A DNA stretch of 28,013 nucleotides, from positions 1-28,013 of the forward strand of contig JAFYKO010000121.1 of NCBI GenBank assembly GCA_017537515.1, written 5' to 3'. The position numbers were made by a program, and so were the translations under genes. Position 1 is the stretch's first letter. Each line of letters begins with the position of its first letter. Below, one piece after another: positions 5,357 to 13,733 of the stretch. This stretch comes from Clostridia bacterium (GTDB lineage: Bacteria; Bacillota; Clostridia; Christensenellales; UBA1242). Below the pieces are notes generated by a model. It saw nothing but the letters and a program-made list of their open reading frames with translations. It searched no databases and was not told the origin of the DNA.

Positions 5357-8300
5357 TTATTCCTTGTTTTCGTTGTCAGTTGGTTGTTCTGGTTGTTTTT
5401 CGTTGTCAGTTGGCTGGCTTGCAGATTCGTTTGATTGTTGCTTTTCCTTTTCAATAAGTTCGGCAACTTTCTCGTTTTGCACAAGCTTCATTATACGCAT
5501 AAGATATTCAGGAGATTGTGCTTCTTTGATTCTTGCATCCATTCTTTCAACGTCTTTAATAAGTTTTTGACGTTGAGACGCATAAATCTTAAACTGCTTT
5601 TCGTCGCTTCGAGTAATTTCTTTGCCGTGCTTACGACGTTGCTCGCTAAGACGTTGTTTGTTTTCTTCGTCAAGTTCAGCAACATAACCTTCAAGTTTTG
5701 CTTTTTCTTTCAAAAGTTCCTTAACTTGTTCAGTTCTGCGTTTTTCCGCTTCAGCGTAAGCAGAATCGTGCACAAGTGTCGCTTTGCGGTCGTATTCCGC
5801 TTGGCGTTTAACTTTGTATTTTTTAATTTCAACCTTTCTAAGAAGGGCTCCAACAATCGCAATAACCATTGCAAGAATCATCACAATAGTTGAAATCGCA
5901 ATCCAAATGTTCACTTGTCCAGCAGGGGTTGATTCTTCTTCCTCTTCCTCGTCTGTGCTTACGTCAACGTTGTTGACTTTCAAAAGTGTAGCAGAGTCGG
6001 TTGCAGAAGTGTATTCAGATTTTTCAATAGTAGAATAAGTGAAAGTGTCAAAGAATGCTGTTCCGTGAGTTTCGGCTCCTATACTTTTAAGCCCAAATAC
6101 CACGTTTACATCTGTCTTAGCGTCGCTCTTAATGAAAATTTCATAAAGTGTAAAGCCTGCTTCGTCAGTTGTTTTGATTTTTGAAATCTTAGCATCTGTT
6201 ACGCCATCGATTGAGAAGTACGCACCAAAGTCTTCAGTAATACTGCTCACATCTTGTTCGAATACTGTCTTAACATAAACAGAGAACTTGTAGAATTTGT
6301 TTGCTTCAAGTGAAATGGTTTCTTTCGCTTTAAGGCTGTAATCTGTTGGGCTGAAAGTGTTTATTGCAAGCATATTTTTAACACTGCTTGTGTGTGTTGA
6401 AGGGAATACGAGGTTTGGATATTGGTCGTTTACAATTCCACCAATTCCGCCCTCGGCACCATTGCTTTCATACATAAGTGCTTCGAAAATATCGCTTTCA
6501 AGTTCTTCTCCAACCATATTAAATCCATTGTTTGAGAAGTCAATAATGTTTCCGCCGTTTGCAACGATTACATCATAAGTTGTTTCATAATCTGTTTCTT
6601 GCACAAGTTGAACATTGTCAAAGTATGCATAACCTTGTTTTGGGTCAGTTTCAGTTCCAACCTCAAAGATAACGTTGAGGGTTGAACCGTAGTATTCAGT
6701 GTTGATTGTTATTTCATAAAGGCTCCAAGAGTCGCTTGCAAGTCCAAGGTCTTGATAAACCACATTTCCGTTGTTGTCAACAATCTTAACATTCAAAATG
6801 TCGTTGCCGTGTGCAAGGTAGTTGAATGTAAGAGTGTAGAAGCTGTTGCTTGAAATTGAAAGGTCAGGGCTTTTGATGGTTTGGTAAGAATCGATTGAAG
6901 CGTTGTGGACCATCAAAATGTTGTTTGAAGTTCCGGCTGGAACTGGAATAACTGTGTCTCCAGAAATTCTGTTTGCGTTGTAAGGGTTTGGAATAGAAAG
7001 TGTCCATTCAGCGGTGTTTACAACACCAAAGATTGAGAGTTCGTTGTTGTCGTCAGATTCTTTTGTCCAGCTTTCTGGGATGTATGGATATTCGGCAATA
7101 GCCTTGTCGCTGTGTGCTTTGTTAAAGAATCCATTAATATCCGAGTCGCTTTTGATTGTGCTGAGTGTAAGGCTAGCAACGTTTGAAGAGGTTGTAACGC
7201 TTTTGAATTGGTCGTGTGTGATGTTCATAACCATCATATCGTCAAAAGCTATTTTTCCGCTTGCTTTTCCGTCTTTGTTACCAATGCTGAGTTCGATGTT
7301 TCCCACTGTGTCGTAAAGTTCGTGGCCGGCGATGTAAATTTCATAAGTGTTGAAGCCATTTTGAAGAGCATTTTCGGTTGTGCTTGAAATTGAAAGAGAG
7401 GTTGATTTAGGTTCGTAAGCGGTGAAGTTGTGTGGTTCTTCTTTCAAAACGTCAGTTTCGTTGAATGTGATATAAGCATTTCCGCTCATATCTTGTGCCT
7501 TAGCGTTAAGCACAATGCGATAATAGTGGTTTTTCAAAATTTCGATATCGAAAGATTTAACGCCGATATAATTTTCGTCTTCACTTTCCAAAACAAGGGC
7601 TTTTGTGTTTAACATAGAGTTTGTAAGTCCAAGTTCTGAATCGTTTTTAACTGCGATTGAATAGTTGTTGTTGTGGTCGCCTTCAATAATTTCCCATTCG
7701 TCGTTGTCAACTCCGGTTTGTCCTTGAAGCCCGAATTCAAATGTTCCATTTTCATAAGCCACATTTGTGTAAGTTTCCACACCTATCAAAGAGTTGTTTG
7801 AAGAAGAGTTGGTTATTTCAGCCACAAAATTTGTCATTGAGTGCTTTTTGATTTGGATATCATCAAAGAACACAACACCAGTTGAAGCAATTTCAGCATT
7901 TTCGCTTACATTTCCAAGATAAAGTTCAAGGCTTGTTTCAATCTTATCAAATCCGGTCATAATAAAGAATGTGTAAGGAAGATATGCATCAAGGTTTGAC
8001 GAGATGTTTGAAAGATATGGCTCGCCTGCCATAAGGTCGATATCTTCAAAGCCAGTAAGGTGCATTGATGCAGTTGCGTCAACTGTTTTTGCGTAGGCAG
8101 TTATGCTGTAATAAGAATAAGCATCAAGGGTGATAGTGCTTGACTTAAAGCCCGATACAGTTGCAGAATTGCTGGTTCCCACCTTGCTGTTTATCATAAG
8201 CACGTGAGAGTCGCTTGAATTTGCGGTGCCAGGGTTTGTTATGCCTTCAAGAGCATAAGTGTCTTTTTGATAAGATGCAAAAGTTGAGCCAGTGTTTATC

Positions 8301-8533
8301 ACACCTTTTGTTGCAACACCTTTTTTGTTGATTGCAGTCCAAGAAGATGGAGGGTTTGTAAGTCCATAAGAGCCATCTGAATTGAACGATGCATTTGAAA
8401 GTGAGCTAATAATTTCATACTCATTGTTGACAGACTCTGCGTTTGCGGTCTTGACAGGAGTTGCGATAAGCTGTGTGCCAAGAACGGCGAGAGTCATACC
8501 TGCAACAAAGATTAGTTTTTTCATTTTGTTCAT
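5357..8533 (-). CDS. Secreted, membrane-anchored multi-module surface protein with cytoplasmic coiled-coil tail
   Basis: The 1058-residue protein has a signal peptide (positive MNKMKK, hydrophobic core, likely cleavage after ANA near residue 32). Four extracellular modules end with FFDD/FDD/YFDN/FFD near residues 222, 430, 637 and 827. This motif is typical of the last strand of carbohydrate-binding or galactose-binding-like beta-sandwiches, so glycan binding is a reasonable but unproven guess. An acidic linker (about 861-868) precedes one membrane helix (about 876-898). About 160 highly charged residues follow, probably alpha-helical coiled coil, and end in two PTDNE repeats. No sortase motif or catalytic domain is recognised. 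ATG at 8533 has AGAGGT upstream and its own promoter at 8565-8593. It converges on yebC across the terminator at 5323-5355. Confidence 0.88.
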   Translation of the reverse strand: MNKMKKLIFVAGMTLAVLGTQLIATPVKTANAESVNNEYEIISSLSNASFNSDGSYGLTNPPSSWTAINKKGVATKGVINTGSTFASYQKDTYALEGITNPGTANSSDSHVLMINSKVGTSNSATVSGFKSSTITLDAYSYYSITAYAKTVDATASMHLTGFEDIDLMAGEPYLSNISSNLDAYLPYTFFIMTGFDKIETSLELYLGNVSENAEIASTGVVFFDDIQIKKHSMTNFVAEITNSSSNNSLIGVETYTNVAYENGTFEFGLQGQTGVDNDEWEIIEGDHNNNYSIAVKNDSELGLTNSMLNTKALVLESEDENYIGVKSFDIEILKNHYYRIVLNAKAQDMSGNAYITFNETDVLKEEPHNFTAYEPKSTSLSISSTTENALQNGFNTYEIYIAGHELYDTVGNIELSIGNKDGKASGKIAFDDMMVMNITHDQFKSVTTSSNVASLTLSTIKSDSDINGFFNKAHSDKAIAEYPYIPESWTKESDDNNELSIFGVVNTAEWTLSIPNPYNANRISGDTVIPVPAGTSNNILMVHNASIDSYQTIKSPDLSISSNSFYTLTFNYLAHGNDILNVKIVDNNGNVVYQDLGLASDSWSLYEITINTEYYGSTLNVIFEVGTETDPKQGYAYFDNVQLVQETDYETTYDVIVANGGNIIDFSNNGFNMVGEELESDIFEALMYESNGAEGGIGGIVNDQYPNLVFPSTHTSSVKNMLAINTFSPTDYSLKAKETISLEANKFYKFSVYVKTVFEQDVSSITEDFGAYFSIDGVTDAKISKIKTTDEAGFTLYEIFIKSDAKTDVNVVFGLKSIGAETHGTAFFDTFTYSTIEKSEYTSATDSATLLKVNNVDVSTDEEEEEESTPAGQVNIWIAISTIVMILAMVIAIVGALLRKVEIKKYKVKRQAEYDRKATLVHDSAYAEAEKRRTEQVKELLKEKAKLEGYVAELDEENKQRLSEQRRKHGKEITRSDEKQFKIYASQRQKLIKDVERMDARIKEAQSPEYLMRIMKLVQNEKVAELIEKEKQQSNESASQPTDNEKQPEQPTDNENKE

Positions 8534-8564
8534 ATATACCTCTGTGAATAATGTTAACTATGCT

Positions 8565-8593
8565 ATTATATACCAAAACTGCGATAAAATCAA
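8565..8593 (-). promoter_or_regulatory. Sigma-A-type promoter of the surface protein gene
   Basis: On the minus strand, TTGATT (8593-8588) and TATAAT (8570-8565) are spaced by 17 bp. The start point should lie near 8558, about 25 nt before the ATG at 8533. The region also lies upstream of the divergent TauE/SafE gene. Confidence 0.8.
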
Positions 8594-8625
8594 ATAAATT
8601 TAGGAAATTTACACATAATATTTTT

Positions 8626-9000
8626 GTGAAAAAGAAAAAAAGGTGGTTTTTGGACATATTTTGGGGTGGAATCATTGGTTTTGTCAATGGTTTTTTGGGA
8701 AGTGGAGGCGGAATGCTTGTTGTTCCTGTGCTTGAAAAACTGAAAAATTATCACAACAAGGAGGCCCACGCAACTGCTTTGGCTGTTATTTTGCCACTGT
8801 CGGTTGTAAGTGCGGTTGTGTATTCTTTCAATTTCAACCTAGATTGGACAACCATTGGCGTGCTTTCCGCAAGCGTAACAGCGGGCGGAGTGCTGGGTTG
8901 CTTTTGTTTAAAGAAGTTCAGTGGGAAGACAATAAGGATTATTTTTGCGGTCTTAATGCTGGGAGCGGGCGTGTATTCAATCCTAAGTACTGTGCTTTAA
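8626..9000 (+). CDS. Half-size TauE/SafE-family (TSUP) membrane protein, first of a pair
   Basis: With the GTG at 8626 as start, the product is 124 residues with about four hydrophobic helices. It carries the characteristic glycine-rich motif of the family's N-terminal repeat (GFVNGFLGSGGGMLVVPVL). Full-length TauE/SafE proteins are about 250 residues, built of two such repeats, and are proposed to export sulfur-containing anions or organic acids; this protein holds one repeat only. The start is uncertain: the frame is open to an ATG at 8551, but that would add a basic, non-membrane extension overlapping the divergent promoter, and no good ribosome binding site precedes either. A second single-repeat gene follows at 9118, so the two probably form a heterodimer (inference). 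Confidence 0.75.
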   Translation: MKKKKRWFLDIFWGGIIGFVNGFLGSGGGMLVVPVLEKLKNYHNKEAHATALAVILPLSVVSAVVYSFNFNLDWTTIGVLSASVTAGGVLGCFCLKKFSGKTIRIIFAVLMLGAGVYSILSTVL

Positions 9001-9117
9001 TGAAATTAGGACGTTTTTTGCGAATTGGCAATTAAGGATGAGGGATTAAGGTTGGTATTTGAGACTAAGAGTTGAATTGTATTGGATTTAGCGAGTTTTA
9101 AAAGGTAAAAAAAATTT

Positions 9118-9483
9118 ATGGAAATCTTATGGTTTGTGCTTATAGGTGTGTTTGGGGGCGTGTTTGGAGGTATGGGAATGGGGGGAGGTACAATAATTAT
9201 ACCCCTTCTTTCAATTTTTTTATCCATCTCTCAAAAGTTTGCACAGGGCTACAACCTCTATGCATTTTTGATTATGGCCGTTGTAGCTCTCATTATCCAC
9301 AATAAAAATAAGTTGGTACATTTTCAGGATATTATATTAATAGTAATAAGTGGGACGCTGTTTTGTATAGGCGGTTCGTTTTTGACAACAGTCGTAAAAA
9401 CAGATATTTTGAAAATAATCTTCGCCGGGTTTTTGATTCTCCTAAGCATTTTTGAGTTTGTAAAGATTTTTAAAAAAAGTTGA
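9118..9483 (+). CDS. Half-size TauE/SafE-family (TSUP) membrane protein, second of a pair
   Basis: The 121-residue protein has about four hydrophobic helices and the same family motif at its N-terminus (GVFGGVFGGMGMGGGTIIIPLL). It corresponds to one repeat of a two-repeat TauE/SafE transporter. It differs in sequence from the gene at 8626, so the pair is not a recent tandem duplication. A weak AAAGGT precedes the ATG by about 12 nt. The 117-bp gap to the first half has no recognised promoter or terminator, consistent with co-transcription. Substrate is unknown. Confidence 0.78.
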   Translation: MEILWFVLIGVFGGVFGGMGMGGGTIIIPLLSIFLSISQKFAQGYNLYAFLIMAVVALIIHNKNKLVHFQDIILIVISGTLFCIGGSFLTTVVKTDILKIIFAGFLILLSIFEFVKIFKKS

Positions 9484-9503
9484 AATTAAAACTTAAAAAA
9501 TCC

Positions 9504-9532
9504 TTTACAAACTTGTTTTTTTATGCTATTAT
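9504..9532 (+). promoter_or_regulatory. Sigma-A-type promoter with extended -10, upstream of ferredoxin
   Basis: TTTACA (9504-9509) and TATTAT (9527-9532) are 17 bp apart, with TG at 9524-9525. The expected start near 9539 gives a short leader containing AGGGAG (9543-9548) 6 nt before the ATG at 9555. Confidence 0.85.
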
Positions 9533-9554
9533 ATGGCAAGATAGGGAGTACTAT

Positions 9555-9725
9555 ATGATAGACAAAAATCAATGTATTGGATGCGGTGCTTGCATAAACA
9601 CTTGCCCCGTCAATGCCCTTCATTTTTCACCAGAAGGGAAAGCAGAAGTTGACACCGAACTTTGTATAAAATGCGGTGCTTGTCAAGCAATTTGCCCAGT
9701 TGAGGCAATAAACATCGACAATTAA
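9555..9725 (+). CDS. 2[4Fe-4S] ferredoxin
   Basis: A 56-residue clostridial-type ferredoxin with two complete cluster motifs, CIGCGACINTCP and CIKCGACQAICP, giving eight cysteines for two [4Fe-4S] clusters. It is a soluble low-potential electron carrier; its partners cannot be deduced here. The frame is open upstream, but ATG at 9555 is the start because it follows AGGGAG and the extended region overlaps the promoter. It lies 20 bp before the Ppx/GppA-like gene and probably shares its transcript. Confidence 0.96.
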   Translation: MIDKNQCIGCGACINTCPVNALHFSPEGKAEVDTELCIKCGACQAICPVEAINIDN

Positions 9726-9745
9726 AAGAAATTTAGGAGAAAACT

Positions 9746-11275
9746 TTGGAAAAAGCAACATTAATTCATTTTGAACCATCCGGAATTAGGATGATAACCG
9801 AAAAACTTATGGGTGGGGCATATCACAAAAAAATTGACGAGATGTTCGAGCCTATGCCTTTTATCGAAGAAATTTTTGAAAATGGCGATATAAGTGAAGA
9901 ACTAAAATCTCAGGCTATGAGAATTTTCAAACTCTTCAAAACAATCAGCGACACAAAAGGAATCAAACGTTTCCAAGTTATTGCAGCGTCAATCTTTGAT
10001 TCAAGTATGAAATTTGTCAAAACTATGTTTGACGAAATAAACAAAACAACAACGCCATTCTCTGTCCACATTATGACACCGGATGAGGAAACAAAATATT
10101 CCTACAACGCAATCGTTGGGACAATCGAATTCGCAAAAGGTGTGTTCTTAAAAGTCAACCTACACAACTGTTTTGTGGTGAATTTTGCAAAGAGAAGCCT
10201 CGTTGCCCACAAACCACTTCAATTTGGAGCCTACACCTTGATGAAAAAATTTGTGCCTAAGGACACCAAACTAAAACCCAAAAAGATTGTTTCAGATATG
10301 GTAAAATACGTCAAAAGCGAAGTGAAAGCCCTCAACTTTGACGTAAGTATGTTTGACGAAGTAAACTATGTCGGTATGGGCCATTTCTTCAAGGTTATTG
10401 CAGGCCTTGCAAGAAAAATTACGCATTATCCACTCAATGTCGAAAACAACTATCATCTTTCACTTGAAGCAATCGACAAGGCTCTTGAAATCCTTGAAGA
10501 ACAAGGCTTTGACGAAACAAAACGCCTCTCAGGGCTTTCTCATGAAAATATAGCAGTTCTTCTTTCTGGCTTTGCGATTATTAAAGGCTTTGCAATGCAA
10601 CAAAAAGCGAAGAAGTTTACAATCGCGAGCAGAGATATTATGGACAGCTTTATGGCAAGCAGAATAGTGCGGGAAAGTGCCTCAGAAGTGATTTCAAATG
10701 ACCATATGGATATAAGCATCGAAAACACAAGATATTTTTATCAAATCGATGACTCAAACTCAGAACACGTTCATTTCTTGACGATGGAACTTTTCCGTCA
10801 AATGTCAATCGTCCACAAACTTTCACGCAAACACGTTCGAGCCCTCAAAACTGCATCAACTCTTTACGACTCTGGAAAAAGAGTTTCGCTTTTCAATCAC
10901 TCGAAATTTGCAAGAGACGTTATTCTAAACTCTGGCATTTTGAACATAGCTCATAGGGATTTGGTTGTTGCAGCGTTTGGTGCTCAATGTCAAAATCTCG
11001 ACAACTTCTCACTTGCAGATTGGGTGAGATATAAAGAAATTGTAAACGAAGACGACTTAATGATTGCCCGAAAGATTGGTATGATTATTGCCCTTGCAAG
11101 TGCCCTTGATTGCACAAAACAAAAGAAGATTAAAGAACTAAGTTGCGACCTTCTTGGAGATATAGTTATTATAAAGGCAAAAGCAACGGAAGATATTTCA
11201 TACGAACTTGCGGAAGCAACAAAACTTCTTCCAAACTTCCGAAAGGTCTTCAAAAAATCCTTCCAAATTATGTGA
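9746..11275 (+). CDS. Ppx/GppA-fold protein lacking catalytic motifs (pseudo-exopolyphosphatase)
   Basis: The 509-residue protein aligns by eye to the exopolyphosphatase/guanosine pentaphosphatase family along its length. The N-terminal IHFEPSGIRMI (7-17) occupies the place of the phosphate-binding I-D-x-G-S-N-S-x-R-L. TPDEETKYSY (111-120) replaces SGEEEARLSY. NLHNCFVV (138-145) replaces the DIGGGS loop, and PLQFGAYTLMKKF (157-169) matches the following LPLGAVRLTERF. LSGLSHENIAVLLSGFAII (261-279) matches the conserved RADVILAG region. A degenerate C-terminal HD-like region follows (LYDSG at 373-377 for LHDIG; QCQN at 414-417 where HRK is expected). Both active centres look dead, suggesting a binding or regulatory role. 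TTG start with AGGAG 6 nt upstream; 20 bp after the ferredoxin gene. Confidence 0.72.
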   Translation: MEKATLIHFEPSGIRMITEKLMGGAYHKKIDEMFEPMPFIEEIFENGDISEELKSQAMRIFKLFKTISDTKGIKRFQVIAASIFDSSMKFVKTMFDEINKTTTPFSVHIMTPDEETKYSYNAIVGTIEFAKGVFLKVNLHNCFVVNFAKRSLVAHKPLQFGAYTLMKKFVPKDTKLKPKKIVSDMVKYVKSEVKALNFDVSMFDEVNYVGMGHFFKVIAGLARKITHYPLNVENNYHLSLEAIDKALEILEEQGFDETKRLSGLSHENIAVLLSGFAIIKGFAMQQKAKKFTIASRDIMDSFMASRIVRESASEVISNDHMDISIENTRYFYQIDDSNSEHVHFLTMELFRQMSIVHKLSRKHVRALKTASTLYDSGKRVSLFNHSKFARDVILNSGILNIAHRDLVVAAFGAQCQNLDNFSLADWVRYKEIVNEDDLMIARKIGMIIALASALDCTKQKKIKELSCDLLGDIVIIKAKATEDISYELAEATKLLPNFRKVFKKSFQIM

Positions 11276-11283
11276 TAAAGAAA

Positions 11284-11316
11284 AAGAATTAAGATGTTAT
11301 TCTAATTCTTTTTTTA
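11284..11316 (+). terminator. Intrinsic terminator after the Ppx-like gene
   Basis: AAGAATTA (11284-11291) pairs with TAATTCTT (11303-11310), with additional pairing inside the loop, followed by a run of T to 11315. It lies about 8 bp after the stop codon. Confidence 0.8.
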
Positions 11317-11394
11317 TATTTTTAAACCTTACAATTGGTAAAAAATTGGTCAGTGTATAAACCGTATAAGAAAGTCCTAAAAATAAAGAAAAAA

Positions 11395-11423
11395 CAAGTC
11401 TTTAATATTGACTTGCTTTTTTT
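11395..11423. terminator. Hairpin terminator downstream of glycyl-tRNA synthetase, bidirectional
   Basis: CAAGTC (11395-11400) and GACTTG (11410-11415) form a 6-bp stem. T-runs lie on both flanks in the respective reading directions: plus-strand T-run 11417-11423, minus-strand T-run just left of 11395. It most likely ends the glyQS transcript, whose stop is at 11475. Confidence 0.75.
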
Positions 11424-11474
11424 GTTTTCAAATTAATAAATCAAAATTTTTCAATATTTTATCACCTTTGTTAT

Positions 11475-12857
11475 TTACTCCTCAGCGAGTTTTGAGGTGA
11501 TGAAGGCAACGAGGTTGTCAAGTGCTACAACTTCTTGTTGCATAGAGTCTCTGAAACGGATGGTCACTGTTTGATTGTTGATTGTCTCATCGTCAATTGT
11601 TACGCAGAAAGGCGTGCCGATTGCGTCTTGACGTCGGTAACGCTTTCCAATGCTTCCGGTTTCGTCGTACATAACTCTAAAATGTTTTGAAAGCATCCTA
11701 TAAACATCGTGTGCTTTTTCAGAATGAAGTTTTTTGATAAGAGGCAAGATTCCGACCTTAAATGGTGCAATACTTGGCTTAAATCTCATAATTTCACGTT
11801 CAGTTCCGTCTTCAAGTTCTTCTACGTCATAAGCGTTGTCAAGGACGGCGAGGGTGATACGGTCAAGGCCATAAGATGCTTCAACAACGAAAGGAATAAA
11901 TTTTTCGTTTGTTGCTGGGTCGGTGTATTCAAGGTTTTTGCCAGAAAATTCTTGGTGTCTTGAAAGGTCGAAGTTTGTGCGGTTGTGGATACCATTAATT
12001 TCACCCCAACCGAAGTTAAACAAATACTCAACATCGCAAGCACTTTTTGCGTAGTGTGCAAGTTTTTCGTGGTCCTTAAATCTCAAAACGTCGTTTTCAA
12101 ACCCAAGAGATTTGAAGAATTCCATTGAATAGTTTTTGTAAAAGTCATAAAACTTCTCGTCGTCGCCTTCCTTGCAAAAAAGTTGATGTTCCATTTGTTC
12201 AAACTCGATTGTACGGAAAGTGAAGTTGCCCGGAGTTATCTCATTTCTGAACGCTTTTCCGGTTTGTCCAATACCAAACGGAAGTTTCATTCTTAGGCTT
12301 CTTTGAACATTTGAGAAGTTGACAAATTCGCCTTGTGCTGTTTCTGGGCGAAGATAAATTTGGCTGTTGCTTTCTTTTGTAACGCCCCTATAAGTTTCAA
12401 ACATAAGGTTGAATTGTCTGATAGGAGTGAAGTCGCTGTTTCCGCAGACTGGGCAAGCAACTTTGTGTTGAACAACATAACTTTCCATTTCCTCGTTTGA
12501 CATTTTGTCGGCATTTACAGAGCCTTTTGAATGTTTTTCAATAAGGTTGTCCGCACGATGTCTTGTTTTGCAAGAGCGACAGTCCATAAGTGGGTCAGTG
12601 AACGACGCCAAATGTCCGCTTGCTTCCCAAACTTTTGGATTCATAAGAATTGCTGCGTCAACGCCCATTGTGTATTCGCTTTCTTGCACGAATTTTTTCC
12701 ACCAGAGCGAGCGGATGTTGTTTTTGAGTTCAACTCCGACAGGACCATAATCCCAGCTGTTTGCAAGTCCGCCATAAATCTCACTGCCCGGGAAGATAAT
12801 GCCCATATTTTTGCAGTGGTTTACAAGTTTTTCCATATTTATTTTTTTATTTTTCAT
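11475..12857 (-). CDS. glyQS: Glycyl-tRNA synthetase, dimeric single-chain type
   Basis: This 460-residue class II synthetase charges tRNA-Gly with glycine. It is the single-polypeptide, eukaryote/archaea-like form rather than the alpha/beta tetramer. It shows the N-terminal GIIFPGSEIYGGLANSWDYGP, motif 2 (FRNEITPGNFTFRTIEFEQME), motif 3 (EASYGLDRITLAVL) and a C-terminal anticodon-binding domain (PFKVGILPL onward). Cysteines in CRSC and CPVC (about residues 93-96 and 135-138) suggest a zinc-binding insertion. Start ATG at 12857 has GAGGA upstream; MEKLV seven codons later is an alternative. The leader is only about 35 nt, too short for a T-box riboswitch. Its promoter overlaps the end of the gene at 12924. 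Confidence 0.97.
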   Translation of the reverse strand: MKNKKINMEKLVNHCKNMGIIFPGSEIYGGLANSWDYGPVGVELKNNIRSLWWKKFVQESEYTMGVDAAILMNPKVWEASGHLASFTDPLMDCRSCKTRHRADNLIEKHSKGSVNADKMSNEEMESYVVQHKVACPVCGNSDFTPIRQFNLMFETYRGVTKESNSQIYLRPETAQGEFVNFSNVQRSLRMKLPFGIGQTGKAFRNEITPGNFTFRTIEFEQMEHQLFCKEGDDEKFYDFYKNYSMEFFKSLGFENDVLRFKDHEKLAHYAKSACDVEYLFNFGWGEINGIHNRTNFDLSRHQEFSGKNLEYTDPATNEKFIPFVVEASYGLDRITLAVLDNAYDVEELEDGTEREIMRFKPSIAPFKVGILPLIKKLHSEKAHDVYRMLSKHFRVMYDETGSIGKRYRRQDAIGTPFCVTIDDETINNQTVTIRFRDSMQQEVVALDNLVAFITSKLAEE

Positions 12858-12898
12858 AACTCAAAAATTCCTCTTTTTTTTGTAACAATAATAAAGTT

Positions 12899-12927
12899 AT
12901 TTTATCACTTAAAGTCCTTCTTGTCAA
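12899..12927 (-). promoter_or_regulatory. Sigma-A-type promoter of glycyl-tRNA synthetase, extended -10
   Basis: On the minus strand a consensus TTGACA (12927-12922) and TAAAAT (12904-12899) are 17 bp apart, with TG one base before the -10. The -35 box overlaps the stop codon of the upstream small gene, so glyQS can be expressed independently of it. Confidence 0.88.
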
Positions 12928-13352
12928 CTGTTTTTGTAATAATCCGAAACTCTTACATAATGCATTTTGTTTTTATTCCGCTTTGCCTTAGTCTTAAAAC
13001 CCCTATCCTTTGGCAAAAGACTCATAATGCTTGCAAGTTCGGGGTTTGTTTTTGAAAGGAAATCCACAAGGCTGTTTTGATTTAAATTTCCGTTCATCAT
13101 AAGAGGTAAAAGAAGTGTGAGAATATTGTTGTCAAAACCACTTTTTTTTGCTCCGCCTTGATTTTCAAAATTCTTTTGAAAGTTTTCAGAATTTGTTGAA
13201 AAATCGCTTGACGACTGATTTTTGAAAGTATTGTTATCTTCGTTTTTATTTTCTTTTTCAATATTTGATGTGTTTGACTGAGTGTTATTATTTTGCCCGC
13301 CAAAAAGATTGTTTTGAGAATTTAAGAGCATCAATATTTGAGATAAATCCAT
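12924..13352 (-). CDS. Small N/Q/S-rich hypothetical protein
   Basis: The 142-residue protein is unrecognised. It starts with a short leucine-rich helix (MDLSQILMLLNSQN). A long low-complexity stretch rich in Asn, Ser, Gln and charged residues (about 15-75) follows, then a hydrophobic patch (ILTLLLPLMM), a segment NSLVDFLSKTNPELASIMSLLP and a basic tail. I use ATG at 13352 because AGGTG lies just upstream; a GTG at 13358 would sit on top of that site. It is divergent from the small gene at 13416, which has a similar N/Q-rich character, so the two may be functionally linked (inference). It reads towards glyQS. Confidence 0.6.
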   Translation of the reverse strand: MDLSQILMLLNSQNNLFGGQNNNTQSNTSNIEKENKNEDNNTFKNQSSSDFSTNSENFQKNFENQGGAKKSGFDNNILTLLLPLMMNGNLNQNSLVDFLSKTNPELASIMSLLPKDRGFKTKAKRNKNKMHYVRVSDYYKNS

Positions 13353-13385
13353 ACACACCTCGCAACATTAATATATATGCTTTCA

Positions 13386-13391
13386 TATAAT
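13386..13391 (+). promoter_or_regulatory. -10 box TATAAT upstream of the small gene at 13416
   Basis: A perfect TATAAT lies 24 bp before the ATG, with AAGGAG (13405-13410) between. The -35 match is poor (GCAACA at 18-bp spacing), so the promoter may be weak or activator-dependent. Confidence 0.45.
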
Positions 13392-13415
13392 GTTTTAGTT
13401 AAATAAGGAGATTTT

Positions 13416-13733
13416 ATGTCAAAAAGTTTTTATGATTTTTCAAAAGAAAAGCGTTATTCAAATCAAGCAAATGAGCAAAATTTTGGGCAAGGTTTTAAAA
13501 ACCAAACTTCAAAAAACCAATCTACATACGACAACATTTCTGACGCAGTCAACAAATACTCCCAAATGTCGCAGGACGAACTAATGCAAAACCTACTTTT
13601 TGAAGTGCAAAAGCAAAAGCAGAACGGTACATTCGATGTCAACCGTCTTGAAAACGCTGTTGACAGTCTTGGGGCCTACCTCACTCCACAGCAAAAGAAA
13701 AACATAAAGGAGATATTAAACAGCCTTAGATGA
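13416..13733 (+). CDS. Small hypothetical protein coupled to the subtilase
   Basis: The 105-residue hydrophilic protein has an N/Q-rich amino-terminal half. Its more ordered C-terminus (SQDELMQNLLFEVQKQKQNG, then a predicted helical LTPQQKKNIKEILNSL) looks like a conserved small clostridial family that I cannot name. A strong AAGGAG precedes the ATG. The TGA overlaps the ATG of the protease (ATGA), so the two are almost certainly co-translated; it may serve as a partner or substrate of that protease (inference). No signal peptide. Confidence 0.7.
   Translation: MSKSFYDFSKEKRYSNQANEQNFGQGFKNQTSKNQSTYDNISDAVNKYSQMSQDELMQNLLFEVQKQKQNGTFDVNRLENAVDSLGAYLTPQQKKNIKEILNSLR

Noticed and set aside
8551..8625. 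ATG at 8551 as the start of the first TauE/SafE gene
   Set aside because: It adds a basic extension atypical of the family, overlaps the divergent promoter and has no ribosome binding site; the GTG at 8626 is preferred though not certain.
12858..12892. T-box riboswitch upstream of glycyl-tRNA synthetase
   Set aside because: The promoter leaves only about 35 nt of leader, far too short for a T-box, and no specifier or antiterminator motif is visible.
12531..13055. 174-codon plus-strand frame antisense to glyQS
   Set aside because: Shadow of a confidently identified gene on the other strand; composition and lack of homology features are typical of an antisense frame.
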